Assembly: GCF_024763615.1 (NCBI RefSeq)
Contig: NC_077222.1
Location: 87,978,001-88,042,000, forward strand
Source: Phlebotomus papatasi
Lineage: Eukaryota; Arthropoda; Insecta; Diptera; Psychodidae
Length of the DNA: 64,000 bases
Direction: 5' to 3'
Every line of letters begins with the position of its first letter. The stretch's first letter is position 1. The notes beneath the pieces are model-generated. The model was not told where the DNA came from and did not search any database. It saw nothing but the letters and a program-made list of their open reading frames with translations. Shown here piece after piece: positions 10,901 to 20,608 of this stretch. Position numbers and translations under genes: made by a program.

Positions 10901-13900
10901 GTGAAAAAAAATAAAAGTGAAATTGATATAAGAATAAAATGGTGTGATGTGATCCTCTCACACCCAGAATCACTCTCTCACAGAGGGAAGCTTAAGGAAG
11001 CAAAAGTAATTAAATACCGAAATCAAGGTGGCCCGTACCACTGAACTCTTCCATGCAATCGAGGGACGCTATTGGCGCTCGGCACCTGCAACAAATACAA
11101 GAGATGGCAGCAGTAAAAAATGGTTTAATCATGGGGCATTCATAAATTTTTCCGCCACCCCCTGCGGGACAGGTCAACTGGAGACTTGGTGGTGGTCAAT
11201 TGGCTGGGATTTAATGGGCATTGTAAAATTGATGGATATTGCTAGCATCAGTCACCAGGACTTTTATGCCTCAATTTGCCGACAATGGTAGCCCACTGGG
11301 AGAAGAGTTGACGACAAATTAGACCAGAGATACATTTTAATTAATTGCTTATCTCAAAGGCCGATATATCTTGAAACATCTGGCAGATAGCTACATCTTA
11401 ATATTCTCTACAGTCTTAAGACCAAGAACACTCTAATCTAATTGAAGTCCTTTTGATTTGATTGGATATCTACTGTATCTACTATAGTTCATTTTCAGTA
11501 TTTCATTTGAGTTAGTTCCTATAAACAATTTTTTTCAAAACAATGCAACCAAAAACACATTAGAAAGAATATATTCTGTATAAAAATTATAATCAAAATA
11601 TAGGACTCTAATGTCCTAGACACACTTACGACTTAAGCCGAGAGACGACTTAGTGGAAAATGATGGAAATGTAGTTTAATATTATTTCGAACATAATTAC
11701 GCTAAGTCGTCTCTCGCCTAAACCTCATGTCTGTCGAGACCCTAACCCTTTAAGGACGAGAGCAACACTGATATTGATATCCCAAAAATAATCCAAAAAA
11801 AGGTTTTGCTTTTGAGACGCCGGCGTTCGACTCGTTTTTATACAATTCCCGAATGAAAAATCGGTACGTTTTGGTGCATTAAAAAGAAGAAGAAAATAAC
11901 AAACAAAAAATCAAAATTTACTATTACTATATCCTATGTGAATAAAGTGAAAATGGGGCAATACCTAATGGAGAAATCTGTTCTATAACATAAACTGAAG
12001 GGGCAAGCTTTCAGGTTTCGCACACACTCTGACTTCGAACACTTCATATTTTTCCCATATTCTTTTAATAAATGTGACCTAATGGCAATATATTTTAACA
12101 CATTTTTTAAGTCACAATGTCCTGAAAGAAATTAGGTCAAGTTAAGGGAGCATGCAGAAAACATTAAATGTTCGAAGTATGTGCGAAGCCCGAAAGTCTT
12201 CCCTTACACAAGTGGATTGAAAATATTATTGTAGTGTTTTTTAAGACTTTAAAATACGAAAATATTATTTAGCAAAGTTTTTTTTAAAGATTTAACTAAT
12301 TTGTTAATATAATTCAGAAAACATAAGATTTTTACTCTGTTTTACACTGGAGGTTGGTTACTAACGCTAAGACGGCGGTGGCCGCTATCACACTAACATT
12401 GAAGTCTTTCTACACCTATATCTCTGTATAAATTTTGCTTTCAAGAGCTCAAGCTCAAAAGCAGTATTTGAAATAAATGAAATAAATGAATGAATGAAAT
12501 AAAAAAATAAAAAAAAATTATCATAGTTCTGCATTTTAAATTTTTATATTTTAATATATAAATGATGGGTACTTTAAAATGCTAAGACTAATCTGAATAT
12601 CAAAGTTGACCTTATTAATAACGTTAGAAAAATAAGAATTCTCGAAATAGTGAAGAAACTAGAGATTTGCTTATTTAAAAAATTATTGGAATTAAATTCA
12701 TAAGATATTTTGATTTTTTTAATTATAAAATCTTGTATTTCAAATAATTTTAATATATTTGAATAAAATCGTGTTGAGCTCTTTCAATGAATAGACTAAG
12801 TAGTTTTTAATCAGGATATTTTTTTATTAGATATAGAGAATTACCATATGAGCCTGAATAATAAAGCGGTATTCAGACCAGAGCCTTATCCCAGTTCCTG
12901 AAGGTTTTAGAATCTTAAATAACGAGCAATTTTTTCTGGTTTCTCAATAACTGATGGATCATTTAGCCTTAATAAAGTCGAAGTCAAAATTTTCCGAAAA
13001 ATCTGGACTGATAAAAATTGGAGAAATTAAATCTTAGGGGAGAAGTCGGGCACCTTTGAATTGGAATATATTTGAAATTGGTCTTTTTTTCCTAATTTTA
13101 AAAGTAATTAAGACATATAAAAATATAATGGTACGGTCCAGTTCTATTCAAAAATAGGAGAAAAGGCTCAATTTTAAAGATACCCCATTTCAAAGGTGCC
13201 CAACTTTCCCCCTATGGCTAAGTCTTAGGTCTGGTCTGAAGTCCGTATAAGGCAACATTTTCTGAATCATGTTAGAATTCATCCAGTACTAGACACTGTA
13301 TTAGATTACCTAGTGAAATTATATACTTTACCTCAATCGGCAACTAAATACTTTTATTATATAAAAAAAAATTGAAAATAGCTCTATTTGAACCACTTTT
13401 ATTAAATTAATTTCAGAACTCAAACTTGAGGAACTAAGGAAATATCTCTTAATTAACATCAAGGCTTTAGTCAGTGTTTCTTAAAGGAGTAAAAAAATCT
13501 AAAAGATAAAATTTCAACTTCAATTTATTTAAAACTATCCCACCCTTCCTTATACGGTCTTCAGACAAGAGGTTTAGCCCAGTTCCCGAAGGTCTCAAAA
13601 TTCTTAGTGAGCAATTTCATTGTTTGTTTTACAATCTAGGATCATTTATGTTAAATATCCAGTTCTAATTAAAAATTTTCCAAGAAATCTTGAATGATAA
13701 GAAAATTAGAGAAGTTAAGCCATATGACTAAGTGTTACCCGACGGGTTATCTGCCACTATTGGAACCGGGGAACGTCGGGGAAAAGGGTATCAGCTTAGA
13801 AAATTCTAGATTCTTCCCAAAGCTTTCGACTCAGACTCCAAGCCTTCCTCAGTGGCTCTGGCAGGAAAGAGCACTTTTTTATTTCTCAACCTTGTTCTCA

Positions 13901-14982
13901 GTTCAATATTACAATTTTGCAAGAAAAGACAAAATTTGAGTGAATAGATGCTTGCAAAATTCTAATATTGAATTGAAAAATAAAAAAAAGTGCTCTTTCC
14001 CGCCATAGCCACTGAGGAAGGCTTGGAGTCTGAGCCGAAAGCTTTGGGAAGAATCTAAAATTTCCTAAGCTGATCTCTTTTTCTCCGACGTTCACAGATT
14101 CCAGTAGCATATGGCTAAGCCTTAAGTCTGAAGCCCGTATTACTCTAAAAACATTCCTTCTTCGCTTATGTGTATACTGTATATAGAAATTAAATAATTT
14201 TTGAAAACAAAGCATATTTTAAACAAACACCGTACTGGAAAGAAGCAAATCGTTAATACCATTAATACCGTAGATGCGGGTGACTTTGTCCTCTGTAGTT
14301 GACTTTAGTCCCCTACTGTTCGTAAGCTTTTCTTTAATTCCATTGTTTAAGAATGGTCCTCACCGGTTAAACATGGTACATCAGATCGGTAAAGACCATT
14401 ATTAAGCGCTAGAATTAAAGAAAAGTTTACGCACAGGAGGGGGTCAAAGTCACTCGCACCTGCGGTATACTTCCGTTTTTGCTCCTATACTCTAACTCAT
14501 AGCTTTTACAGATATGAGGATCACTTTAGATACTGTTTTATAATGATAAAATTATGAATATTTTATTTCGAATAATTTTCCACTAAATCGTTTTTTCGAT
14601 TTAAGTTAGGTCGATCGAAAACATAATACAAAAAACAAAAAATTAAATCGGATTTGATAAAGATAGTATTCTCTTAAGCTTATTCTTCAGAAATTTCTCT
14701 ATATCATTCTTCAACTCTACCCTTTTCTGCATTTCTGCTGTAAATTCGTGTAATTTAGCATTAATTGGGAGTGATATGAAAAGGGTGACTTTGTACGGGG
14801 GAGGCGTCTCAATCAATTTTCCAATTTTCACAGTAAAATTGGCGCCAAGGATGAAAAAGAAAGATGTTGATATACCTGTAAATTGTGACAGGATTTGAGT
14901 CGTCGCTTGTGTTATCGGCATTGTTGTTGTTATCATTGCTTCCCCCGGTTGATGAGGCCACATTACACAGCACAATGGACAT
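7840..14982 (-). CDS. Hk: Hyperkinetic, Kv channel beta subunit, short isoform (6 exons)
   Basis: Aldo-keto-reductase-type beta subunit of Shaker-family K+ channels. In flies it binds the cytoplasmic face of the channel and couples NADP(H) redox state to inactivation. Coding exons, joined in order on the minus strand: 14982-14876, 11085-11018, 10035-9242, 9179-9092, 9019-8904, 7941-7840. Every junction has GT/AG ends and compatible phase, and the total is 1275 nt (424 residues plus TGA). The family signatures GLRYKNLGKSGLRVSNVGLG, ERGLSRKHIIESVKASLQRL, AMYWGTARWS and IVEQAEYHMF lie at residues about 81-260, and CSPTQLSIAWSLKHEP begins the C-terminal part. Judged against other AKRs, the active site reads Asp130, His135 in place of the usual Tyr, Lys159 and His198. 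Start chosen: ATG 14982 is the first ATG in its exon, with an in-frame stop upstream. The gene identity is near certain. The exact first residues are inferred from splice phase. Confidence 0.93.
7980..8870. repeat. GATCA-rich tandem repeats in the last Hk intron
   Basis: The intron 7942-8903 is built of degenerate units rich in GATCA. CAGCTAAGGCTAAATAACTA (8138) recurs as CAGCTAAGGCCAAGTAACTA (8365), and AACTGAACGATACAATCAAC (8234) as GACTGAACGATGCAATCAAC (8469), a period near 230 bp. CCGATTCGTGTAATCATCTG (8266) recurs near 8560 as CCGGTTCGAGTAATCATCCG, so periods vary. No open frame. Confidence 0.75.
8904..9019 (-). CDS. Hk: Hk exon (C-terminal AKR barrel)
   Basis: 116-nt exon between acceptor TTGATTTTCAG and donor CTACAG|GTAGGT. 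It encodes GCSPTQLSIAWSLKHEPVQC and then LLISAITPEQLHQSLQALQ. This matches the C-terminal (alpha/beta)8-barrel strand and helix of Kv-beta proteins that contributes to cofactor binding. It enters in phase 1 and exits in phase 0. Confidence 0.95.
9092..9179 (-). CDS. Hk: Hk exon
   Basis: 88-nt exon between acceptor TTTTGCCTCACAG and donor GTTAG|GTAATT. It encodes SFGWSKERLEEGRRQVDKIR and then DIATLAEKL. The flanking introns are 62 nt (9180-9241) and 72 nt (9020-9091), the short class typical of Diptera. Confidence 0.95.
9242..10035 (-). CDS. Hk: Hk main exon: AKR barrel with catalytic residues
   Basis: 794-nt exon between acceptor TTCCTTACTAG and donor AAAGAT|GTAAGT. It carries residues 59-323 of the short isoform: the linker RSISLGSNPALPL, the LRYKNLGKSGL entry to the barrel, the FDISEAH active-site loop (Asp130, His135), STKIYW (Lys159), IIHKAD (His198), the WGTARWS cofactor loop and the insect-specific SHSYSWTEDEANKD segment. 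The Tyr usual at position 135 in vertebrate Kv-beta active sites appears to be His. Other minus-strand reading frames over this exon are shadows. Confidence 0.96.
10036..11017. other. Hk intron, no other feature seen
   Basis: Intron between exons 11018-11085 and 9242-10035. The 133-residue minus-strand open frame at 10572-10973 is Phe/Leu/Pro-rich low complexity without family similarity or splice logic. Confidence 0.55.
11018..11085 (-). CDS. Hk: Hk exon 2, shared by both N-termini
   Basis: 68-nt exon between acceptor TATTTGTTGCAG and donor TTTCG|GTATTT. It reads CRAPIASLDCMEEFSGTGHL and then DF. Phase 2 in and phase 1 out are the phases needed to connect the exon at 14876 (ends AG) or the one at 48493 (ends AT) to the main AKR exon (starts GG). 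It was found by phase matching rather than family memory, but the splice signals and frame all agree. Confidence 0.85.
11613..11746. mobile_element. Small MITE
   Basis: Inverted ends: CTTAAGCCGAGAGACGACTT near 11632 against CTAAGTCGTCTCTCGCCTAA near 11702, with no coding interior. Confidence 0.55.
12000..12205. mobile_element. MITE, 'TTTCAGGCTTCGCACACA' family, copy 1
   Basis: Left end AAGCTTTCAGGTTTCGCACA, then CACTCTGACTTCGAACACTT. The right end is its inverted match (TTCGAAGTATGTGCGAAGCC, then CGAAAGTCTTCCC). Other copies at 37.7-38.4 kb and 56.1-56.2 kb. Confidence 0.75.
12345..12520 (+). repeat. Dispersed 'AAGACGGCGGTGG' repeat, copy 1
   Basis: GGAGGTTGGTTACTAACGCT is followed by AAGACGGCGGTGGCCGC and, about 90 bp on, a short AAATGAAT-type tail. 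It belongs to a seven-member dispersed family, probably a SINE or non-LTR 3' end. Confidence 0.6.
12867..13252. mobile_element. MITE, 'TTTAGCCCAGTTCCCGA' family, interrupted copy
   Basis: Left part resembles the intact copy at 39400-39612 (CCTTATCCCAGTTCCTGAAG). The right end is GGCTAAGTCTTAGGTCTGGT. A different MITE is inserted at 13037-13213. Confidence 0.65.
13037..13213. mobile_element. MITE, 'GGGGCACCTTTGAAATTGG' family, nested copy
   Basis: Left end GGGGAGAAGTCGGGCACCTT, right end AAAGGTGCCCAACTTTCCCCC, flanked by TA on both sides. It lies inside the element at 12867-13252. Confidence 0.75.
13549..14142. mobile_element. MITE, 'TTTAGCCCAGTTCCCGA' family, second interrupted copy
   Basis: Left end TATACGGTCTTCAGACAAGA, right end AAGTCTGAAGCCCGTATTA. 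A foldback element splits it from about 13752 to 14106. Confidence 0.65.
13752..14106. mobile_element. Foldback element with ~150-bp arms
   Basis: Left arm TTCTTCCCAAAGCTTTCGAC and following; right arm TCGGCTCAGACTCCAAGCCT when read on the minus strand. The loop is only a few tens of bases. The open frames at 13694-13939 (+) and 13898-14215 (-) are the two arms translated. Confidence 0.7.
14266..14468. mobile_element. MITE, 'TGCGGGTGACTTTG' family, short copy
   Basis: Left end TACCGTAGATGCGGGTGACT; right end inverted GTCACTCGCACCTGCGGTA. Internal subterminal matches are GTAAGCTTTTCTTTAATTCC near 14322 and its inverse near 14410. Confidence 0.7.
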
Positions 14983-15142
14983 TTTGCGGGCCAGACTCGA
15001 AGCGCCCGCCAAGAGGCTGTGACCTTTCTTCTGAACCGTTTTGATTAACCTTTAGTCCCTCTGTCTCTGGGGTGCAAACACTTTGGTTTGCACACCTTCA
15101 CCTTTCACTTTATTCTTTATTTGCAAAATCCCCACTTATTCA
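14876..15142 (-). CDS. Hk: Hk alternative first coding exon (5' UTR plus start)
   Basis: Coding part 14876-14982: MSIVLCNVASSTGGSNDNNN, then NADNTSDDSNPVTIY, and donor TTACAG|GTATAT. The N-terminus is short and Ser/Asn-rich. The upstream part is 5' UTR without another ATG. An in-frame TAA precedes the start. A good acceptor with branch-like CTAAC (TCTAACTTGCCACACAG) ends at 15143, so the exon probably receives the leader exon near 40.8 kb. Its phase-2 end fits exon 11018-11085. The upstream boundary is less certain than the donor. Confidence 0.78.
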
Positions 15143-15176
15143 CTGTGTGGCAAGTTAGAAAATATTTTACTTAGAT

Positions 15177-15218
15177 GATTGGATAGTCCCTAACCCAAGA
15201 GCGAGGGACTATCCAATC
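15177..15218. repeat. Perfect 15-bp hairpin beside the Hk first coding exon
   Basis: GATTGGATAGTCCCT, a 12-base loop, then AGGGACTATCCAATC. On the Hk strand it lies 35-76 nt upstream of the predicted acceptor of exon 14876-15142. Confidence 0.7.
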
Positions 15219-16269
15219 GATTTCACTCAAAAAGCTCTATCATAACCACCAGAGTTTGGCTTTGGAAAACCTCAAACCCGGAAAATGTGGGGTACAGCCT
15301 GTGGTTTTCCATTTCCATTCACTCTCCACTTTTTCGTTTTATTAATTGGCAGACACACGGTGTTTCGTGACCTTTTTTCCACTCCCATTCACCTATCGAA
15401 ACTCAACACCCAAAAGAATTATTTAGCATAAAATTGAACGAGAATTTCATCAGGGGGAAAATTGCATTTTGGAGAGTGCAATATTTTCGAAATGTAATTA
15501 AATACATTGAGCAATATTTGCCTAATTGGTTTGTGGTGATTACTTTCCCAATTAAATCTAGACAATTCTACAAAATGGCTAAACGTAAATTCTAAAATCG
15601 GTTATAACGCCTCTTCGAGAAATGTAATTAAATTTGTTTATTTTTTTCAAAGCTGTATTTAACCTAGAATCAGAATACAAAAATAATGGGTAGAAATAGG
15701 TTTTGTTTTTTTCTTTCAACCGTAACAATCTCATATAGGGGAAGTGTTTCGTACTTAGGTTCCGTACTCGTCAGCCTTTGAATATTGCATTTTTCCTTTG
15801 GATTCTCCAGACAAAATTCGCATATACTATATTAGTATTATTAGTATCATTATATTAGTTCTTAGAATAGAAGTTTAGTGCTAGCCCGGTCTCGATATTC
15901 TAAATAACAAACAATTTTAGTGATTTTTCAAGATCTAATCGATAATATTACCCATACTCTGAAAAATTATCTTGTCAAACGAACAAATGGATTTTGTTAA
16001 AATTTTGTCAAAAGGGTATTATTTACCAGTTTTACAAAATTTTTTCTCGCATTTTATAAGGAAAAACACACCTATGACAAACTTTTAACAAGAACCAATT
16101 GGTCGCCGATTTGACAAAACTTTTCCATATTCTGTATGGAAGAACATCCTTTTTACAAACTTGTCTTTTTAATTTGACAAAATATTTTTTTTTCAAAGTA
16201 TCCAATTCTAAGTAATTTTTTCCCAAAAGCTTTTCTGACTTATAAGCAATAAGAGAAGTGAAACTATAT

Positions 16270-16490
16270 CGATAAACCTATAAAACGGTTTCCATTAGTA
16301 GAGTAGAGGTTTGGCCGAGTGCCCCAAGGGTTAGATTTTCTAAACAACAAGCAATTGCAGTGATTTTTCAAGATCTAAAATTAATTGCCATATACACAGA
16401 AAAATTACAGCAGTTAAGCCATAGACCTAAGCCTTATACGGGTTTCAAATATAAGGTTTCAGCCATATAGCTTCACTTCTGTAATTTTTG
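16270..16490. mobile_element. Diverged 'GTTTAGCC' family MITE
   Basis: AGAGGTTTGGCCGAGTGCCC and the later TTAAGCCATAGACCTAAGCC, then TTATACGGGTTTCA, resemble the ends of the 39400-39612 copy. Confidence 0.45.
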
Positions 16491-16522
16491 ATTAGTTAAG
16501 ATTTTCTCGCAATATTTTGACG

Positions 16523-18081
16523 TACCGTCATTGCGGGTGACTTTGCACGTTTTTTCGCTGTTTTTCAACTTTGCCCTCTAAAAGTGGATAGTTAAAGTGA
16601 AGGGAGGGGGGTGAATGGGTAAAATTATTTGTATTCAGTTGTTAATGAATGGATTTTGTGCCACTAACATTAATTTTATAAAATTTTACTATGTTAAAAA
16701 AAATCAAGAAAAAAGGCTTGCACTTGGGATAAGGTGCGGGTGACTTTGCACTTTTTAATAAATACTAAAAAATCAACAATTTCTGATAATAAACGACAAT
16801 GAAGATCTTCACATCTAAGGGTAAGATGCACGAGATCTACAAGATGACGTGGTCGCCATCTTGATTTAACCTTTCTGTCCGCCATTTTGAATAACTGTCA
16901 AACCCTAAAACTGGTCCGATTGGGTTGAAATTTTAGTACGTTATAGCTGATATCAAGGCCTTTTCTAAACGTATCTATGTTCCAGTCCACGTCAAGTATT
17001 TACCTAGATACAGAGGCTCAAAGTTTAAAATTTTGCAATACTCATATTTTGGCGGTCTTCATTTTTTAATCTTCAATATTTGAAACCTAAACGAAATGCC
17101 TCAGTAACCATTAAAAATGGTTGAGACTTTTATTTTATATATTTATTTACTTTAACATAATTAAAAAATAAATAAACGAAAAGTACATTTAATTAATTTT
17201 TTATTTTTCATCTTTGCGAAAACAGTTTATAAGATTCTCAAATAATGCGCTGTTATAAACAAAAACATTACTTTTCTTTTTGCTTGTTTGTTAGATCTCA
17301 TCGCCTAACGATAGCGCTGTCTTTTTTCTGATGGTTTCGATAAAAGAAGCTCCCTGTAGTTCTGTATTCATAAAAATATCAAAATTTTAAACTTGGAGCC
17401 CCTATATCCAGACAATCACTTGACCTAGGTCGGATTTTAAATATGTTCTGAAAAGGCCTTGATATCAGCTAGAACATACTAAAATTTCAGCTCAATCGGA
17501 TGAGATTTTTGTTTTGACAGTTATTCAAAATGGCGGATAAAAACGTCAAATCAAGATGGCGACCATTCCATCTTGTAGATCTCGGTCATTTTATCTTAAG
17601 TTCGCACAAAATTGGATAATTTTTAGCCAAATACTTCTATAATAAAGCTTTAGAAAGATCATTATATGCAATTTTATAACATAAATCATGCGTTCTTAGG
17701 AAGATAATAGGGGAAAAAAATATTTTAATAAAAATAATCAACAAAATCGAAGTGGATTATTCTAGCCAGATAAATTTAGATTGGATTTGGACAATTTACT
17801 ACTCTGAAATCGATTTTGGAATTGTACCTTCAGATAACTTTTTCACGGAGCTGTTTTTTGACAAAATACCTATATTAGCATTTCATTGAGTATTACTGAA
17901 ACTACAAGAATCCTTTTGGGGATCATTGTACCTTACTTGGTACATAACATATCCCTATATACTTTGACATGGTAGACCGGATCGGCGAAGACTATCAATA
18001 AGTGCTAGAATTGTTCAAAGTCTCACGAACAGCACAGTGCAAAGTCACCCCCCGAGTGCAAAGTCACCCGCAACGACGGTA
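16523..18081. mobile_element. 1.56-kb DNA element, 'TGCGGGTGACTTTG' family, doubled termini
   Basis: Left TACCGTCATTGCGGGTGACT; right, inverted, AGTCACCCGCAACGACGGTA. A second left-type end lies at 16735 (GTGCGGGTGACTTTGCACTT) and a second right-type end near 18028 (GTGCAAAGTCACCCCCC). Inside is a foldback with arms about 16796-17000 and 17440-17612 (CAAGATGGCGACCA and its inverse). No transposase frame is visible. Confidence 0.7.
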
Positions 18082-18330
18082 TGACTGGATTATTAAGATT
18101 CCCAAGAGAAACTATACAAGCCATTGTGAAGAGATCTCGACCTCGGAGCAGACCTAGGACAAGGTGGCTGAATCAATTTCAGAATCTTGCCTTAGAGCGT
18201 CTTGTGATCGAACCCGAATATCTTCCTGAATTGGCAGAAGATCGACAAGAGTGGGCTGCTAAAAAGGATGTCATGGGCTTGTGACCCTAATATGGATAAG
18301 CGGTTGAAAATGATGATGGTGATTACTAGG
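18081..18330 (+). pseudogene. Non-LTR retrotransposon 3' end (reverse transcriptase C-terminus)
   Basis: A 67-residue frame, with RSRPRTRWLNQFQNLALERL and then EDRQEWAAKKDVMGL, matches the usual last residues of insect non-LTR polyproteins (arginine-rich, then RTRWxxxxxxDL, ending AxDRxxWR). It is followed by an ATGATGATGGTGAT tail. The element is 5'-truncated, and its left boundary coincides with the right end of the 16.5-18.1 kb element. Confidence 0.6.
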
Positions 18331-18512
18331 TTATAAACAGCAAAATGACTTATTAGATTCGGAAAAACCAATAAAATTTTTTGCTATTTAGAATTTCAAG
18401 ACCTTCGTTACTCGGCAAAACCTCTAGTCAGAAGACTGATTTAGAACCGAAGACCATATTACTGAAACACAGGCTTTAGATTTCGTTAATTACGAAAATG
18501 CGTATTATGTTA

Positions 18513-18786
18513 ATTCACGCATTTTCATTGCAATTCTTACGCAAATTCTCGATTACCGTATTACCTTATCTCATACTCGGTGGCACTAGGTGACAATAAT
18601 ATAAGAAAATTGAAGAAATAATATGAAAATTCGATAAACGGTGAGCAAAAAAACTGTCCGATTAATTTCTCTTGCAGTTTTTCTTTGCTCACCGTTTATC
18701 GAATTCACCTAGTGCCACCGAGTATGAGATAAGGTAATACGGTAATGGAAAATTTGCGTTCGAATTGCAATGAAAATGTGTAAATA
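18513..18786. mobile_element. Foldback MITE
   Basis: Near-perfect arms of about 80 bp, including TACCGTATTACCTTATCTCA then TACTCGGTGGCACTAGGTGA, and the inverse at 18700-18760. A second internal inverse pair contains CGATAAACGGTGAGCAAA. No coding capacity. Confidence 0.75.
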
Positions 18787-20394
18787 AACGAAATATGGTG
18801 AGGCTACGGCGAGCATTTTATTTTCAATGTGATTCTGCCTTTTAAGGAAAAACATTTTTGGTCAGTGAATTAGCAAATTTGGTGAGGTTTAAGTTAGTCA
18901 GTAAATATTTCAAAATGGTTAGTGAAAATATCCATTTTGATCGGAAAATAAATAAAATGGCAAAGCTACAATTATTCTATCTAAGCTTATATATAGTGCC
19001 ATTAAGACCACAAGATAACGACTATAGAAACAATGAGGTTAAAACAACCATGATTTTCAATAAAATATGCCTTTACCAATGAGAGCTCTACCCATTAACC
19101 GTTTTAGTGATTTACTTGCCCCACATATATTTGGTAGAATTTTGAAAGCTCTATACGAGATAATATTTCCACAAAGTGGGTTTAGTCTAAAGAACACTGA
19201 ATGGATTCATCCTTCTGACTCTAAAATAGTGATTTGTTATGCACTCTGAAGGCTTTTAGTTTTGTAATATCGCTGGCAAATCAATACAATATAGAGTTTA
19301 CCTTGGAGAAGAGTTTCACTTGCAAAGCTTATCGGTATTATTTCTCAGAAGATGTAATACTTTGAAAGCCAAATATATACCCTTACCAAATATTTACCCA
19401 TTTCGCCGGAATATTCACTTTTTAAACAGCAATTTTTTTGGTGCCTTCATCCCCCTCAACAAGTAACTTTTCAACCCCCTCACATCCAATTAAATATACA
19501 CATCCTGGGGAGCTTTTCACAGAAGCCATGGGAGAATGAAAAAAAACAAGGAAAATCGACAATGAGAAAGGTGAATATAAAAACAATGAGTATGAGTTGG
19601 GAAAAGTGGCACAAGTTGCGTGTCAATGTTTTATTTTTTCCGTTGATGAGGGTGCTACCAGAATTCCAAAAGAATTTGCTACCCTGGAGGAACTTTTATT
19701 TTTGCTCCCTAACCATCAATTCTCAGAGAAATCACGTTAAAATTTCATTCAAACAAACAGAAAGAAAAAAAAGAATTCACCATGCGTGCCAAAAGACCAA
19801 CATTTCCCATTGATATTCACCTGTAATAATTTCCATTGGACTAGATTTTCAATTGCCCAATCAATATTTCATGGTAAGTGTTTTTAGCATAGAACTTTAC
19901 ACTTGTTTCTGCACTATAAAAGCACTTTGGTATGCAATTTTAACAAGCGGAACGTAAATGCAACACCACTGGATATTGGGTTCCATACCACATGGGTATG
20001 TCATCTTTCTGGTTTTAGTGACAAACAATATTGACTCTGACAAGCTTGAGGGCATATCCAAAAATCGATATACCATTTACGCAAGAACATTTAGGTGAAT
20101 ATGGAGAGTGAATATGAAATTCAAATTTTGCAAAGGGTATCCGATAAATCTTAATTGAAGTTTGGCCTAGAATGGCCTAGAATATTTTGAGAATTTCATA
20201 ATCGGCAAATCCTTTATGGCCCATGTACGCATTAGAATTTTGACAAATTTCGTTCAAAATGAAGCATCCTAAATGAAAATATCCCAAAATATGTCAGATA
20301 TGTCTAAATGGAAGTCGTCCAGAAGTTACTTAGAGCAAGAACATCAAATTTGCTCAAAGATACACTGCACTGGTTCAAGAATTCATTTAAGGCC

Positions 20395-20526
20395 TCTACA
20401 CACTAGGAGAAATTTCTTTAAAAATGCCTTTTTAAAGAAAATTTCCCCTATCCTTGTAGGCAGAAACGTCAGAATTTTTTTTTAAAAAAAGGCAATTTTT
20501 GATGAAAATTGCTTCTAGTGTGTAGA
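20395..20526. mobile_element. Short palindromic MITE
   Basis: TCTACACACTAG at the left and CTAGTGTGTAGA at the right, with A/T-rich complementary interior. Confidence 0.65.
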
Positions 20527-20608
20527 CACTATTATAGAAACAAAGGCAAAGACCAAGAATAAAACCGCCACAAAAATAGTTAGTTTTTCACAATAACCTC
20601 AGTAAAAA

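Noticed and set aside
10572..10973. 133-residue minus-strand frame rich in Phe and Leu
   Set aside because: Low complexity from purine-rich intron sequence. No acceptor or donor logic linking it to Hk.
11028..11291. 87-residue plus-strand frame
   Set aside because: Antisense to Hk exon 11018-11085. No recognisable domain.
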